Positions 1-5,909 of a stretch of DNA of 9,136 bases are shown piece by piece. The DNA is from Pseudomonadota bacterium. Lineage in GTDB: Bacteria > Bdellovibrionota > Bacteriovoracia > Bacteriovoracales > Bacteriovoracaceae. Numbering within the stretch: the stretch's first letter is position 1; each line of letters starts with the position of its first letter. The position numbers and the translations under genes were made by a program. The notes beneath the pieces were generated by a model, which did no database searches, had not been told where the DNA came from, and saw nothing but the letters and a program-made list of their open reading frames with translations. Where the stretch lies: the NCBI GenBank assembly GCA_021299675.1, contig JAJTIF010000258.1, positions 1 to 9,136 on the forward strand. Reading direction: 5' to 3'.

Positions 1-272
1 GTCTCCCGGGCTTCCAGGGTCGAGAAACAATAGTTCTTTCCTTTGTGGGCCAGGGTGATTTCCGGGTCACAGGTGACTTTTTTGTTTCGAAGACACAGTC
101 CCATGGGGCAAGCGCCATCAAACTCCATCGCCACGGGTTTCGGGGCTTCTGCTTTAGAGCACTTGCAATCGTGGTCTTTCTTTTCGGCTTGGTGATCGTG
201 ATGAGCGTGGTGCTTTTTATGTGCACAGGCGGAGAGCATCAGAGCAAAAGCAATGAGCAATAAGATTTTCAT
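1..272 (-). CDS. His/Cys-rich lipoprotein with YHS-like domain (partial)
   Basis: This reading frame starts at ATG 272-270 and runs off the left edge after 90 codons, so the C-terminus is missing. Residues 1-15 are a lipoprotein signal peptide ending in the lipobox LSAC, with C16 as the lipidated cysteine. Residues 18-27 are His-rich (HKKHHAHHDH) and are followed by CKC at 36-38. From about residue 66 the pattern CDP, then HKGKNYCFS, resembles a YHS/TRASH-type metal-binding domain, in which the usual order is DP, a GKxYxF motif and a cysteine. The ATG overlaps the stop of the Fur-family gene (ATGA), so the two are probably translationally coupled. I infer a periplasmic or outer-membrane metal (Zn, Cu or Fe) binding protein. 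The exact metal cannot be read from the sequence. The YHS assignment is moderately supported and the lipoprotein call is strong. Confidence 0.75.
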   Translation of the reverse strand, partial: MKILLLIAFALMLSACAHKKHHAHHDHQAEKKDHDCKCSKAEAPKPVAMEFDGACPMGLCLRNKKVTCDPEITLAHKGKNYCFSTLEARE

Positions 273-718
273 GGAACTTCCTTCTTCTGGCACGCAGGAC
301 AGAGGCCTGAGAATTCCAAATGGTGTTTGAGTTGAGTGTAGTTATAGGCTTCGATGAGTTTAAAAAACTCCGGTGGCAAACAGACATCCAAAGTGGTGAT
401 TGACTTGCAGCTTTGGCACATCAGGTGATGATGGTGGGTGTGGTGGTCGTGCCCACATAACGAATGGGCGTGGTACTCCCAGCGCACCAGTCCGTCACCA
501 AACAAGCGCTTCTCGACGAGTCCAGCTTCCTCAAAAGTCGCCATGCTTCGGTAAAGTGTGGCGAGGTCAAAACTCCCCTCACTCATGAGATCTTTCATCT
601 CTTCCACCGTAAAAGGCCCGTGGTTGTGCAAGAGGAAACGCAGGATCACACGGCGCTGCTCTGTCACTTTGAGCGAGGCACTCTTGAGGATTTCATCCGG
701 GTCGTGGTGGTGGTTCAT
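269..718 (-). CDS. Fur-family transcriptional regulator
   Basis: The 149-aa length is usual for Fur, Zur and PerR proteins. Residues 10-80 form the winged-helix DNA-binding part (VTEQRRVILRFL, then DLATLYRSMATFEEAGLV). The C-terminal half has the family's metal signatures: a run of histidines at 90-98 leading into C101xxC104, and HHLEFSGLC with C140xxC143, the two CxxC pairs that usually hold structural zinc. An extra HHH lies at residues 3-5. The start ATG overlaps the stop of the upstream 76-aa gene (ATGA) and the stop overlaps the start of the downstream His-rich lipoprotein. The family call is strong. Whether it senses iron, zinc or peroxide cannot be decided by eye, though the His-rich lipoprotein partner makes a Zn or Cu related role plausible. 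Its place at the end of an oxidase operon is an unusual link between respiration and metal regulation. Confidence 0.93.
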   Translation of the reverse strand: MNHHHDPDEILKSASLKVTEQRRVILRFLLHNHGPFTVEEMKDLMSEGSFDLATLYRSMATFEEAGLVEKRLFGDGLVRWEYHAHSLCGHDHHTHHHHLMCQSCKSITTLDVCLPPEFFKLIEAYNYTQLKHHLEFSGLCPACQKKEVP

Positions 719-945
719 TTCTTCCCGCCCCCTGAATTTGTTTTATCTAAAAGTTCATCTCGTAGCACCTGGATAGCTTGAGTTGTGAGTTTGAGGTACT
801 CGTCGGCTTTCTTGAGCCGCTCCTGCTCGCTGTCGAGGAGTTGAGCTTTCTCAAGTTCTTTGAGTACTTTCTTAACCGCTCCATGAATGATGGTGAGGTG
901 GTTAGAGATCTCGTGAACCTGTTTTCGCTCAATGCTAAAATCCAT
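715..945 (-). CDS. Small helical protein with histidine-kinase H-box-like motif
   Basis: I do not recognise this 76-aa protein as a named family. It is predicted to be almost wholly helical and charged, with no signal peptide or membrane segment. Residues 10-22 read VHEISNHLTIIHG, which closely follows the H-box of histidine kinases of the HDFNNLLTVIxG type, with H11 in the place of the phosphorylated histidine. The rest (residues 23-68) could form the second helix of a dimerisation hairpin, but there is no ATPase domain. Its ATG shares one base with the SCO stop (TGATG) and its TGA overlaps the Fur-family ATG. The gene is real on the evidence of this tight coupling. Its function is open: a phosphotransfer-like hairpin, a regulator partner, or a degenerate remnant of a kinase. 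Confidence 0.75.
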   Translation of the reverse strand: MDFSIERKQVHEISNHLTIIHGAVKKVLKELEKAQLLDSEQERLKKADEYLKLTTQAIQVLRDELLDKTNSGGGKK

Positions 946-1565
946 CAGTAGGTCTCTTGGTGAATGCTGGCTAGGTCTTTTTTCAGCTGAACCAAGCCGG
1001 GCTCGTCGTAGCTGTAGTACCCGCGCACACGGGCCTGCTTATCCACCAGAACAATCTTTTCGCTATGGGCGATGTCAAAGAGGTCTTTGGCGATCAGCGG
1101 CTCTGAGACTCCCACCTTAAAGCCATCCTTGAAAAGATTCATCATTGCCGACTTATCAGTGTGGGTGAGAAACACCCAGCGCTCGGGGTCAGCTTGAAGC
1201 TCTTCGGCTTTCTTGCGTAGAACGGGAACCGTGTCGTGGTCTGGATCCACAGTAAAAGTCACAAACACCACTGAGATGCCATAGTCTTTAGTCTCTGAGA
1301 GAAACTTCGCAGTCTTCTCCAGCATGACCGGACACACGGAGGGGCACCGAGTGAAAATAAAATTAGCCAGAAAGACCCGTCCCTTCAGATGCTTTGGTCC
1401 AAACTCCTCTCCACGCTGATTCGTAAAAGTGAAGTCCGGGAGTGTACTAATGACAGGGAGAGCTTCGATGACAGGCTCAGATTTTTTTTCTTGGCAGGAA
1501 ACGATGACAAAAAGTAAAGGCCACATGGCTGTGGCCTTTAAAAGCATTTTAAAAGTTGTGATCAC
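945..1565 (-). CDS. sco1: SCO1/SenC-family copper chaperone lipoprotein
   Basis: This is a canonical SCO protein, needed in other organisms to deliver copper to, or reduce the cysteines of, the CuA site of oxidase subunit II. It has a thioredoxin fold. Residues 74-78 give the copper motif C74PSVC78P (CxxxC) and H167 (AHSEKIVLVD) is the third copper ligand. The N-terminus is a lipoprotein signal ending VIVSC with C24, so the protein is probably membrane-anchored and periplasmic. The start chosen is GTG at 1565-1563, which overlaps the stop of the cytochrome c gene (GTGA). An ATG at codon 7 (1547-1545) would also leave a workable signal peptide, and neither has a clear ribosome binding site. 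Codons 9-17 contain a strong hairpin described separately. The family assignment is secure and the exact start is not. Confidence 0.93.
   Translation of the reverse strand: MITTFKMLLKATAMWPLLFVIVSCQEKKSEPVIEALPVISTLPDFTFTNQRGEEFGPKHLKGRVFLANFIFTRCPSVCPVMLEKTAKFLSETKDYGISVVFVTFTVDPDHDTVPVLRKKAEELQADPERWVFLTHTDKSAMMNLFKDGFKVGVSEPLIAKDLFDIAHSEKIVLVDKQARVRGYYSYDEPGLVQLKKDLASIHQETY
1509..1540 (-). terminator. Terminator-like or attenuator hairpin inside SCO coding start
   Basis: On the minus strand TAAAGGCCACA (1540-1530) and TGTGGCCTTTA (1525-1515) form a perfect 11-bp inverted repeat around a 4-nt loop GCCA. It is followed at once by CTTTTTG, so the GC-rich core GGCCACA/TGTGGCC is trailed by TTTACTTTTT. 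This is the form of a Rho-independent terminator, but it lies within codons 9-17 of the SCO gene and 25 bases after its GTG. It may act as an attenuator that lowers expression of SCO, the 76-aa gene, the Fur-family gene and the lipoprotein gene relative to the oxidase genes. Pairing and T-run are directly seen and termination is inferred. Confidence 0.45.
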
Positions 1566-2437
1566 TGGTTTTCGAGGCGACGCATGAATTCAGTGCGTGC
1601 CTTGAGGTCAGAACGTAGCCCCATGAGGCTCTCGACGTAGTACGTGAGGGCCCAGAGCTCATCATCTGTCACAACATCTTTCCAGCCCGGCATACCTGAA
1701 CCAGTGACTCCGTAAACCATACGCTGGTAGATATCGCTCGTCCCGTGGATAGAGCGCAGTGGGTGGTAAGTGAAATCTGGTGGAACCACCTTGTAGCCGT
1801 ATTCCGACTCTTGCAGCTTGAGTTCGTAGTAGTTGTCCTCGAACGCCATCTCTTTGCCTGTGACTTCTTTACTCCAAGTATTAACTTGAGCTTTGGTCTC
1901 ATAGGCACGGTGACAGGTCGTACACTGGGCCACCACGTGATAAACCTTAGCACCATCAGCGATAGCCTTGGCTTTGTTCTCCGGGCCATAAGGATCTGGA
2001 GTGGCTTCAACTTTTGTGCCGAGAACCTTGTCTCCCCCTTCCCAGGTCTCAGGAGCGAAGGTCTTGATGTACTGAGTGACCGCATCGAGACGGTTCTGGT
2101 CGATGTCCCAAGGCAACATGGCGTTGCCGTTTAGGCCTTTCTTGATGATGCGGTAGAAATCCTCATCGTGTGGCAGCTCACCATAAGGAACATTGGCAAA
2201 CTTATAAAGGCCTTGCTTAAAGTTTCTCGGTTGTGGGTAGGCAGCCATGTAGCTTGGGCCCTGGCCATTGCCCTCTTTCCCGTGACACTGAACACAGTAT
2301 TCCTGGTAAGTGGTGTAACCAAGATTCAGCGTGGCCGCATCGACAACTTTATTGCCGGCAAAAGTTTTTGACTCTTTAAATGGTGTCTTTTCACAGGCCA
2401 CCAAGACAAGAAGAGCAGAGAGTAAGAGAATACGCAT
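1562..2437 (-). CDS. Diheme c-type cytochrome lipoprotein
   Basis: The 291-aa protein carries two heme c attachment motifs, CVQCH at 48-52 and CTTCH at 172-176, each followed by a candidate methionine ligand: M107 (GNAMLPW) and M249 (GSGMPGW). These give two class I cytochrome c domains in tandem. The N-terminus MRILLLSALLVLVAC is a lipoprotein signal with C15 in the lipobox LVAC, so it should be anchored on the periplasmic side. The start ATG at 2437 has a good ribosome binding site (AAAGGA) about 6 bases upstream. Since subunit II here has no fused cytochrome domain, this protein is the likely membrane-tethered electron donor to CuA, or an accessory cytochrome of the oxidase complex. That role is inferred from gene position. 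A quinol-cytochrome c link is not in this window. Confidence 0.93.
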   Translation of the reverse strand: MRILLLSALLVLVACEKTPFKESKTFAGNKVVDAATLNLGYTTYQEYCVQCHGKEGNGQGPSYMAAYPQPRNFKQGLYKFANVPYGELPHDEDFYRIIKKGLNGNAMLPWDIDQNRLDAVTQYIKTFAPETWEGGDKVLGTKVEATPDPYGPENKAKAIADGAKVYHVVAQCTTCHRAYETKAQVNTWSKEVTGKEMAFEDNYYELKLQESEYGYKVVPPDFTYHPLRSIHGTSDIYQRMVYGVTGSGMPGWKDVVTDDELWALTYYVESLMGLRSDLKARTEFMRRLENQ

Positions 2438-2461
2438 ATTGATCCTTTCTAGGCTTAAAAA

Positions 2462-2659
2462 TTATTTCCCGTGACGAGCTTCATCTTTGATATAGATCAA
2501 AGCTTTCAAAAGAAAGAAAGCAATGAACAACACCACGATCACCATCCACGTCGGCATATAAGCCATCTCGTCAGCCTTCTTAGGCATCTGATAAGGGTGG
2601 CTCATGATAGAGGAATCTGATTTATAAACTGTCTTGGTTGATTTAACTTCTGTGCTCAT
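2462..2659 (-). CDS. Small single-span membrane protein of the oxidase operon
   Basis: I do not recognise a named family for this 65-aa protein. Residues 1-36 are polar (YKSDSSIMSHPYQMPKKAD), residues 37-56 form one hydrophobic membrane helix (PTWMVIVVLFIAFFLLKALI), and the tail YIKDEARHGK is charged. A strong ribosome binding site (AAGAGGAGT, 2672-2664) lies 4 bases before ATG 2659-2657 and overlaps the stop of the subunit IV gene, which supports this being a real gene. Size and topology resemble small accessory subunits of heme-copper oxidases, comparable in build to CcoQ-type or aa3 subunit IV proteins, so an oxidase-associated role is a fair inference. No metal-binding motif is visible. 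Confidence 0.8.
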   Translation of the reverse strand: MSTEVKSTKTVYKSDSSIMSHPYQMPKKADEMAYMPTWMVIVVLFIAFFLLKALIYIKDEARHGK

Positions 2660-2670
2660 GGCAACTCCTC

Positions 2671-2952
2671 TTAGCGATACATCGATTCAAGCACTACAAC
2701 GAGCGCGTAAATGAAAGCTGATATGGGGATGAGGGCAATGAAGCGAAGCCATTTGCTCTCCTCGTTGAGGTGCATGTAAAACCAGCCCACCAGAGCGGCT
2801 TTCCCGATCGCCAGACCGGTCAGCGAAGTGAACTTAGAGAACTTGCTGATATTCATATCAGGAATCACAAGCTCGATAATGGTCAAAGCTGTAAGTAGAC
2901 CGAATACCTTAAAGTACCCTGCCTTATGACTTTTGTGACTAACTTCACTCAC
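2671..2952 (-). CDS. Cytochrome c oxidase subunit IV family protein
   Basis: The 93-aa protein has three hydrophobic helices (about residues 14-30, 42-61 and 69-87) and the family's central motif GWFYMHL at 56-62, matching the FMHL signature of prokaryotic cytochrome oxidase subunit IV (the CyoD/CtaF/COX4_pro group). This subunit stabilises the oxidase in the inner membrane and carries no cofactor. The start codon is GTG at 2952-2950, fixed by an excellent ribosome binding site AAGGAGA (2964-2958) 5 bases upstream. No ATG in frame lies upstream of it. The gene sits 14 bases after the SCO-like gene and 11 bases before the 65-aa membrane protein gene, clearly in one transcript. Confidence 0.9.
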   Translation of the reverse strand: MSEVSHKSHKAGYFKVFGLLTALTIIELVIPDMNISKFSKFTSLTGLAIGKAALVGWFYMHLNEESKWLRFIALIPISAFIYALVVVLESMYR

Positions 2953-2957
2953 ACAAA

Positions 2958-2964
2958 TCTCCTT
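2958..2964 (-). promoter_or_regulatory. Ribosome binding site fixing a GTG start
   Basis: AAGGAGA on the minus strand is nearly a full anti-Shine-Dalgarno match and lies 5 bases before the GTG codon of the subunit IV gene. It decides the start, because the gene has no upstream in-frame ATG and GTG could otherwise be doubted. Confidence 0.8.
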
Positions 2965-2966
2965 GA

Positions 2967-3614
2967 TTAACTATTCTTCTTTCTATTTATTAGTAAGCCA
3001 GTGTCGATCATCATACGGTTCACACCTTCGTTATCAGAGTCATAAAACCCTCTGATATTTCCGTCTTGATCCACCAACACAAACATTTCTCGCTTCATCA
3101 TTCCAACCAAATCCGTCTCCACTTCCACCGGCATGTTCAAGGCGCGCACGAAGGTTTCTGTCTGCGCCCGCGGCGCCGAGAGAAGCTTCCAGACCACCGG
3201 GTTGGCGTTCATCTCGCGGGCCTTGTTGTACAAGACCGCTGAGGTGTCCGTGACCGGGTCCACCGAAATGCTCACGATCGCTGCGCGGTCAATCACACCG
3301 CGGATCCGGTGCTGCAGGGTCTGAAGCTTCTTAAAGAAAGCTCCCTGAGACTCATCACAGCCAGTGCAGGTGAGATTGATGATATAAACTTTCCCAAACA
3401 AATCTTTTGACCCAAAGAGCTTGCCCTCTTCATTCACGAACTCAAAAGCCGGCACGGCCTGAACGACAGGCAAAGTAGCTGGAAGTTCGCGCTTCATGCT
3501 CTTGAGCACCGGGTACGCAAAAAAGAAACCACAAGCGACGATCCAAAAAAATGGATTCAGCACCATCTTCTCGATGAATGACTGGCGTCTCACGTGATTC
3601 TTAACAGCTTCCAT
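2967..3614 (-). CDS. SCO-like thioredoxin-fold protein with CxxC and no copper His
   Basis: The 215-aa protein has an N-terminal membrane anchor (about residues 18-37) and a periplasmic thioredoxin-like domain similar to SCO1/SenC (KVYIINLTCTGC, SISVDPVTD, EMFVLVDQDGNIRGFYD). It differs from a standard SCO in two key places. The cysteine motif is C83TGC86, a CxxC rather than CxxxC. The position equal to the copper-ligand His (eight residues before the Asp of the LVD motif) is K174. It therefore probably acts as a thiol-disulfide reductase for the CuA cysteines rather than a copper carrier, or has a changed metal site. ATG 3614 is preceded by TAGGAATTT, with AGGA as a ribosome binding site overlapping the stop of the subunit III paralogue. 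The fold family is well supported and the role is inferred. Confidence 0.85.
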   Translation of the reverse strand: MEAVKNHVRRQSFIEKMVLNPFFWIVACGFFFAYPVLKSMKRELPATLPVVQAVPAFEFVNEEGKLFGSKDLFGKVYIINLTCTGCDESQGAFFKKLQTLQHRIRGVIDRAAIVSISVDPVTDTSAVLYNKAREMNANPVVWKLLSAPRAQTETFVRALNMPVEVETDLVGMMKREMFVLVDQDGNIRGFYDSDNEGVNRMMIDTGLLINRKKNS

Positions 3615-3620
3615 AAATTC

Positions 3621-4178
3621 CTAAAATAAGAAAAGGCCTGCGAACATGAAGGCCCATACTATTCCTAAAAAATGCCAAAAACGTTCAACGTTCATGACTT
3701 TGTATAAATTCTTCGAATCCACCTTCAAAAGGGTGAGGTGCAAAAACACCAAACCACCAAGACCCAGCACCATGTGCAGGGCATGGATCCAGGTGAAGCC
3801 ATAGAGAATCGAGGCGAAAACGCCGGAATCCACCATGATGCCACTCATCTTCAAATCTCTCCACAGGAGCGTCTGCGTTCCCACAAACGAGAGACCACAG
3901 AAAATAGTGAAGAGGCTAAAGAGTTGCGCCGACTTCCACTCCCCTTTTTGGGCCAGACTTCGTGCCTGGTAGCAGGTCCAGGAACTCAATGCAATGATCA
4001 TGCTCGAAATCCAAGGCCAGGTCAGAGGAACCTTATCAATGTTCAAGGGCGGCCAAAAAGGAGCATTAGTGCGGTAAACCGCGTAGCCCATGAAAAGAGT
4101 GATAAAGAGCATCGCCCCCGACACAAGTGTCACGGTCATCGCAAGATTACCTTGGAGTTCTGCTCTTCTCACAGTCAT
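3621..4178 (-). CDS. Second cytochrome c oxidase subunit III-like protein
   Basis: This 185-aa protein has five hydrophobic helices (about 12-34, 52-70, 84-105, 120-150 and 164-185), the number found in short subunit III proteins of the CyoC/CtaE type. Family motifs are visible: FTWIHALHMVLGLGGLVFLH at 128-147 corresponds to the TGxHxxHV region, and ERFWHFLGIVW at 165-175 corresponds to the C-terminal WHFVDxVW motif, but with Gly in place of Asp. It is clearly diverged from the 206-aa subunit III gene upstream. Its ATG shares a base with the coxA stop (TAATG) and AAAGGA at the end of coxA can serve as ribosome binding site. It is probably a real structural subunit partner of coxA, though one of the two subunit III proteins may have an assembly role. 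Confidence 0.88.
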   Translation of the reverse strand: MTVRRAELQGNLAMTVTLVSGAMLFITLFMGYAVYRTNAPFWPPLNIDKVPLTWPWISSMIIALSSWTCYQARSLAQKGEWKSAQLFSLFTIFCGLSFVGTQTLLWRDLKMSGIMVDSGVFASILYGFTWIHALHMVLGLGGLVFLHLTLLKVDSKNLYKVMNVERFWHFLGIVWAFMFAGLFLF

Positions 4179-5908
4179 TATCCTTTAACCAATTCTTCCG
4201 TCTGATACTGGAAGTCACGGCCATTTTTCAAATTCGGGTTCCCAAGCTCATGGGGTCCACACTTCACGACAGGAATCTCATCGTAGTTGTGGTGAACGGG
4301 AGGAGACGGAATTGTCCACTCAAGTGTGCCCACGTTCCATGGGTTGCTCGGAGCCTTCTTCCCTTTCCACAGTGAGTAGAGGAAGTTAACAACGAAAACG
4401 ATTTGGAAGAGTCCCATCAAAATAGCAGAGATTGTGATCATTTCATTAATCGGAATCAAGCGCTTGAGAGAGTCGTAGACAAAAGGATTGTAGATACGAC
4501 GGTGCATACCACCGTAGCCGACCATCAACATGCCGAAGAAAATTCCGTTCAGAGGAATCATGGTTCCCCAGAAGTGAATCTTCGCCATCATCTCATTCAT
4601 CATGCGGCCGAACATTTTCGGGAACCAAAAGTAGATTCCGGCGTAGCCACCCAAGAGCACCGATGCTGCCATGGTGTAGTGGAAGTGACCAACCACGAAG
4701 TAAGTATCGTGAAGATACAAATCTGTGGTCACGGTCCCCAGGTGCAGACCTGTAAGACCACCAAGACCGAACACAAACACCACGCCCAAAGAGAAGAGCA
4801 TCGGAGAGTCGAAACGAATCGAGCCCTTCCAGATGGTTCCAAGCCAGTTCGCAAAGAAGATGGCCGAAGGAATGGAGATGGTCATGGTGAGAGTCATGAA
4901 TGATTGCGTGAGCAGTGGACTCATCTGAGTCGTGAACATGTGGTGACCGTAAACCAGTGTGGAGAGAATCGTCACAGCTGTCATCGACATGGCCGTGGCT
5001 TTAGCTCCGAAAGCTGGTTTTCTTGAGAAGAATGAAAGAAGGTCAGACACGATCCCCCAAGCTGGGAGAATCAAAATATAAACTTCTGGGTGACCGAAGA
5101 TCCAAAACACGTGCTGGAAAAGAACCGGATCCCCAGATCCCGCCGTCGCCGACGCTCCCGCGAGGAAGAAGGTGGTTCCAAACATACGGTCCATGAGAAG
5201 GAGCATCACACCGGCACCAAGGACCGGAACGAAGATCGCGTTCAAGATAGCTGTGAGCCAGAGACCCCAAACGGTTAGAGGCATATCAAAGTAGCCCATG
5301 CCCGGAGCACGCAGGGTGATCACAGTGGTGATGTAGTTCACAGCACCCATGGTACTAGAGATACCCAAAACGAAAATCGCCAAACACCAGAGCGTTTGAC
5401 CATCACCAGGCGAGCCGATCAGGGTTGAGAGCGTTGGGTAAGAGGTCCATCCGCCAGCAGCTCCACCTAAAGGAAGGAAGAGAGAAGCGAGAAGAATTAA
5501 CCCAGAAAGCGCAGCAAACCAGAAAGAGAGCATGTTCAAAAGCGGGAACGCCATATCACGGGCACCGATCATGAGCGGGATACAGTAGTTACCAAAGGCC
5601 CCGATCAGAAGCGGAGTGATGGCGTAGAAAATCATGATGGTTCCATGCAAGGTGAAAAGCATGGCGTAGGTATCAGGTGGAATCACTCCCCCGGTTGAGG
5701 GTAAGAGAAGTTTTCCAATGATCGGAAAAGGCTGACCAGGATAGGCCAGCGTCCAACGGATCATCAGCGCCATCATACCGCCTACACCGAGGAAGAAGAT
5801 AGCGTACCAGAGGAACTGCTTAGCGATCACTTTGTGATCGTAAGAGACGATGTACTTCGACCAAAAGGTCGTCGGTGCTTCGTGAATTTCGTTAAATCCG
5901 CCGCTCAT
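4178..5908 (-). CDS. coxA: Cytochrome c oxidase subunit I (A-family, K-channel Lys missing)
   Basis: This is the catalytic subunit that reduces oxygen to water. Visible ligands are H88 and H410 for the low-spin heme, H408 for the high-spin heme, and H273, H322 and H323 for CuB. Y277 in GHPEVY is the cross-linked tyrosine and E275 marks the A1 type. The D-channel residues N107, D118 and N125 are all present, as are the Mg-site pair H400-D401 and the arginines R470-R471. The helix VIII segment TISIPSAIFFANW (343-355) aligns without gaps to TIAVPTGIKVFSW of Paracoccus, placing F351 where the essential K-channel lysine should be. T341 and S288 of that channel are kept. About twelve membrane helices and 576 aa are normal. 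ATG 5908 has GGGAG upstream. CoxB ends one base away. Secure assignment. Confidence 0.98.
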   Translation of the reverse strand: MSGGFNEIHEAPTTFWSKYIVSYDHKVIAKQFLWYAIFFLGVGGMMALMIRWTLAYPGQPFPIIGKLLLPSTGGVIPPDTYAMLFTLHGTIMIFYAITPLLIGAFGNYCIPLMIGARDMAFPLLNMLSFWFAALSGLILLASLFLPLGGAAGGWTSYPTLSTLIGSPGDGQTLWCLAIFVLGISSTMGAVNYITTVITLRAPGMGYFDMPLTVWGLWLTAILNAIFVPVLGAGVMLLLMDRMFGTTFFLAGASATAGSGDPVLFQHVFWIFGHPEVYILILPAWGIVSDLLSFFSRKPAFGAKATAMSMTAVTILSTLVYGHHMFTTQMSPLLTQSFMTLTMTISIPSAIFFANWLGTIWKGSIRFDSPMLFSLGVVFVFGLGGLTGLHLGTVTTDLYLHDTYFVVGHFHYTMAASVLLGGYAGIYFWFPKMFGRMMNEMMAKIHFWGTMIPLNGIFFGMLMVGYGGMHRRIYNPFVYDSLKRLIPINEMITISAILMGLFQIVFVVNFLYSLWKGKKAPSNPWNVGTLEWTIPSPPVHHNYDEIPVVKCGPHELGNPNLKNGRDFQYQTEELVKG

Positions 5909-5909
5909 A

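Noticed and set aside
464..781. Plus-strand open frames opposite the Fur-family gene
   Set aside because: The minus-strand Fur signatures are clear, so these frames are antisense shadows.
3032..3057. 8-bp inverted repeat TATCAGAG/CTCTGATA in the SCO-like gene
   Set aside because: Two or three repeats of this length and spacing are expected by chance, and it lies deep in coding sequence with no T-run.
3738..4205. 155-codon plus-strand open frame opposite the second subunit III gene
   Set aside because: It is antisense to a recognisable membrane protein, and its translation is low-complexity and polar with no motif.
4403..4903. 166-codon plus-strand open frame inside coxA
   Set aside because: It is fully antisense to coxA, has a charged composition without any family motif, and coxA shows every expected ligand. 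It is a shadow of the coding strand.
5824..5871. Two small hairpins (CGATCAC/GTGATCG and CGACC/GGTCG) near the coxA start
   Set aside because: The stems are only 7 and 5 bp and encode conserved residues (YDHKVI), so they are near chance level.
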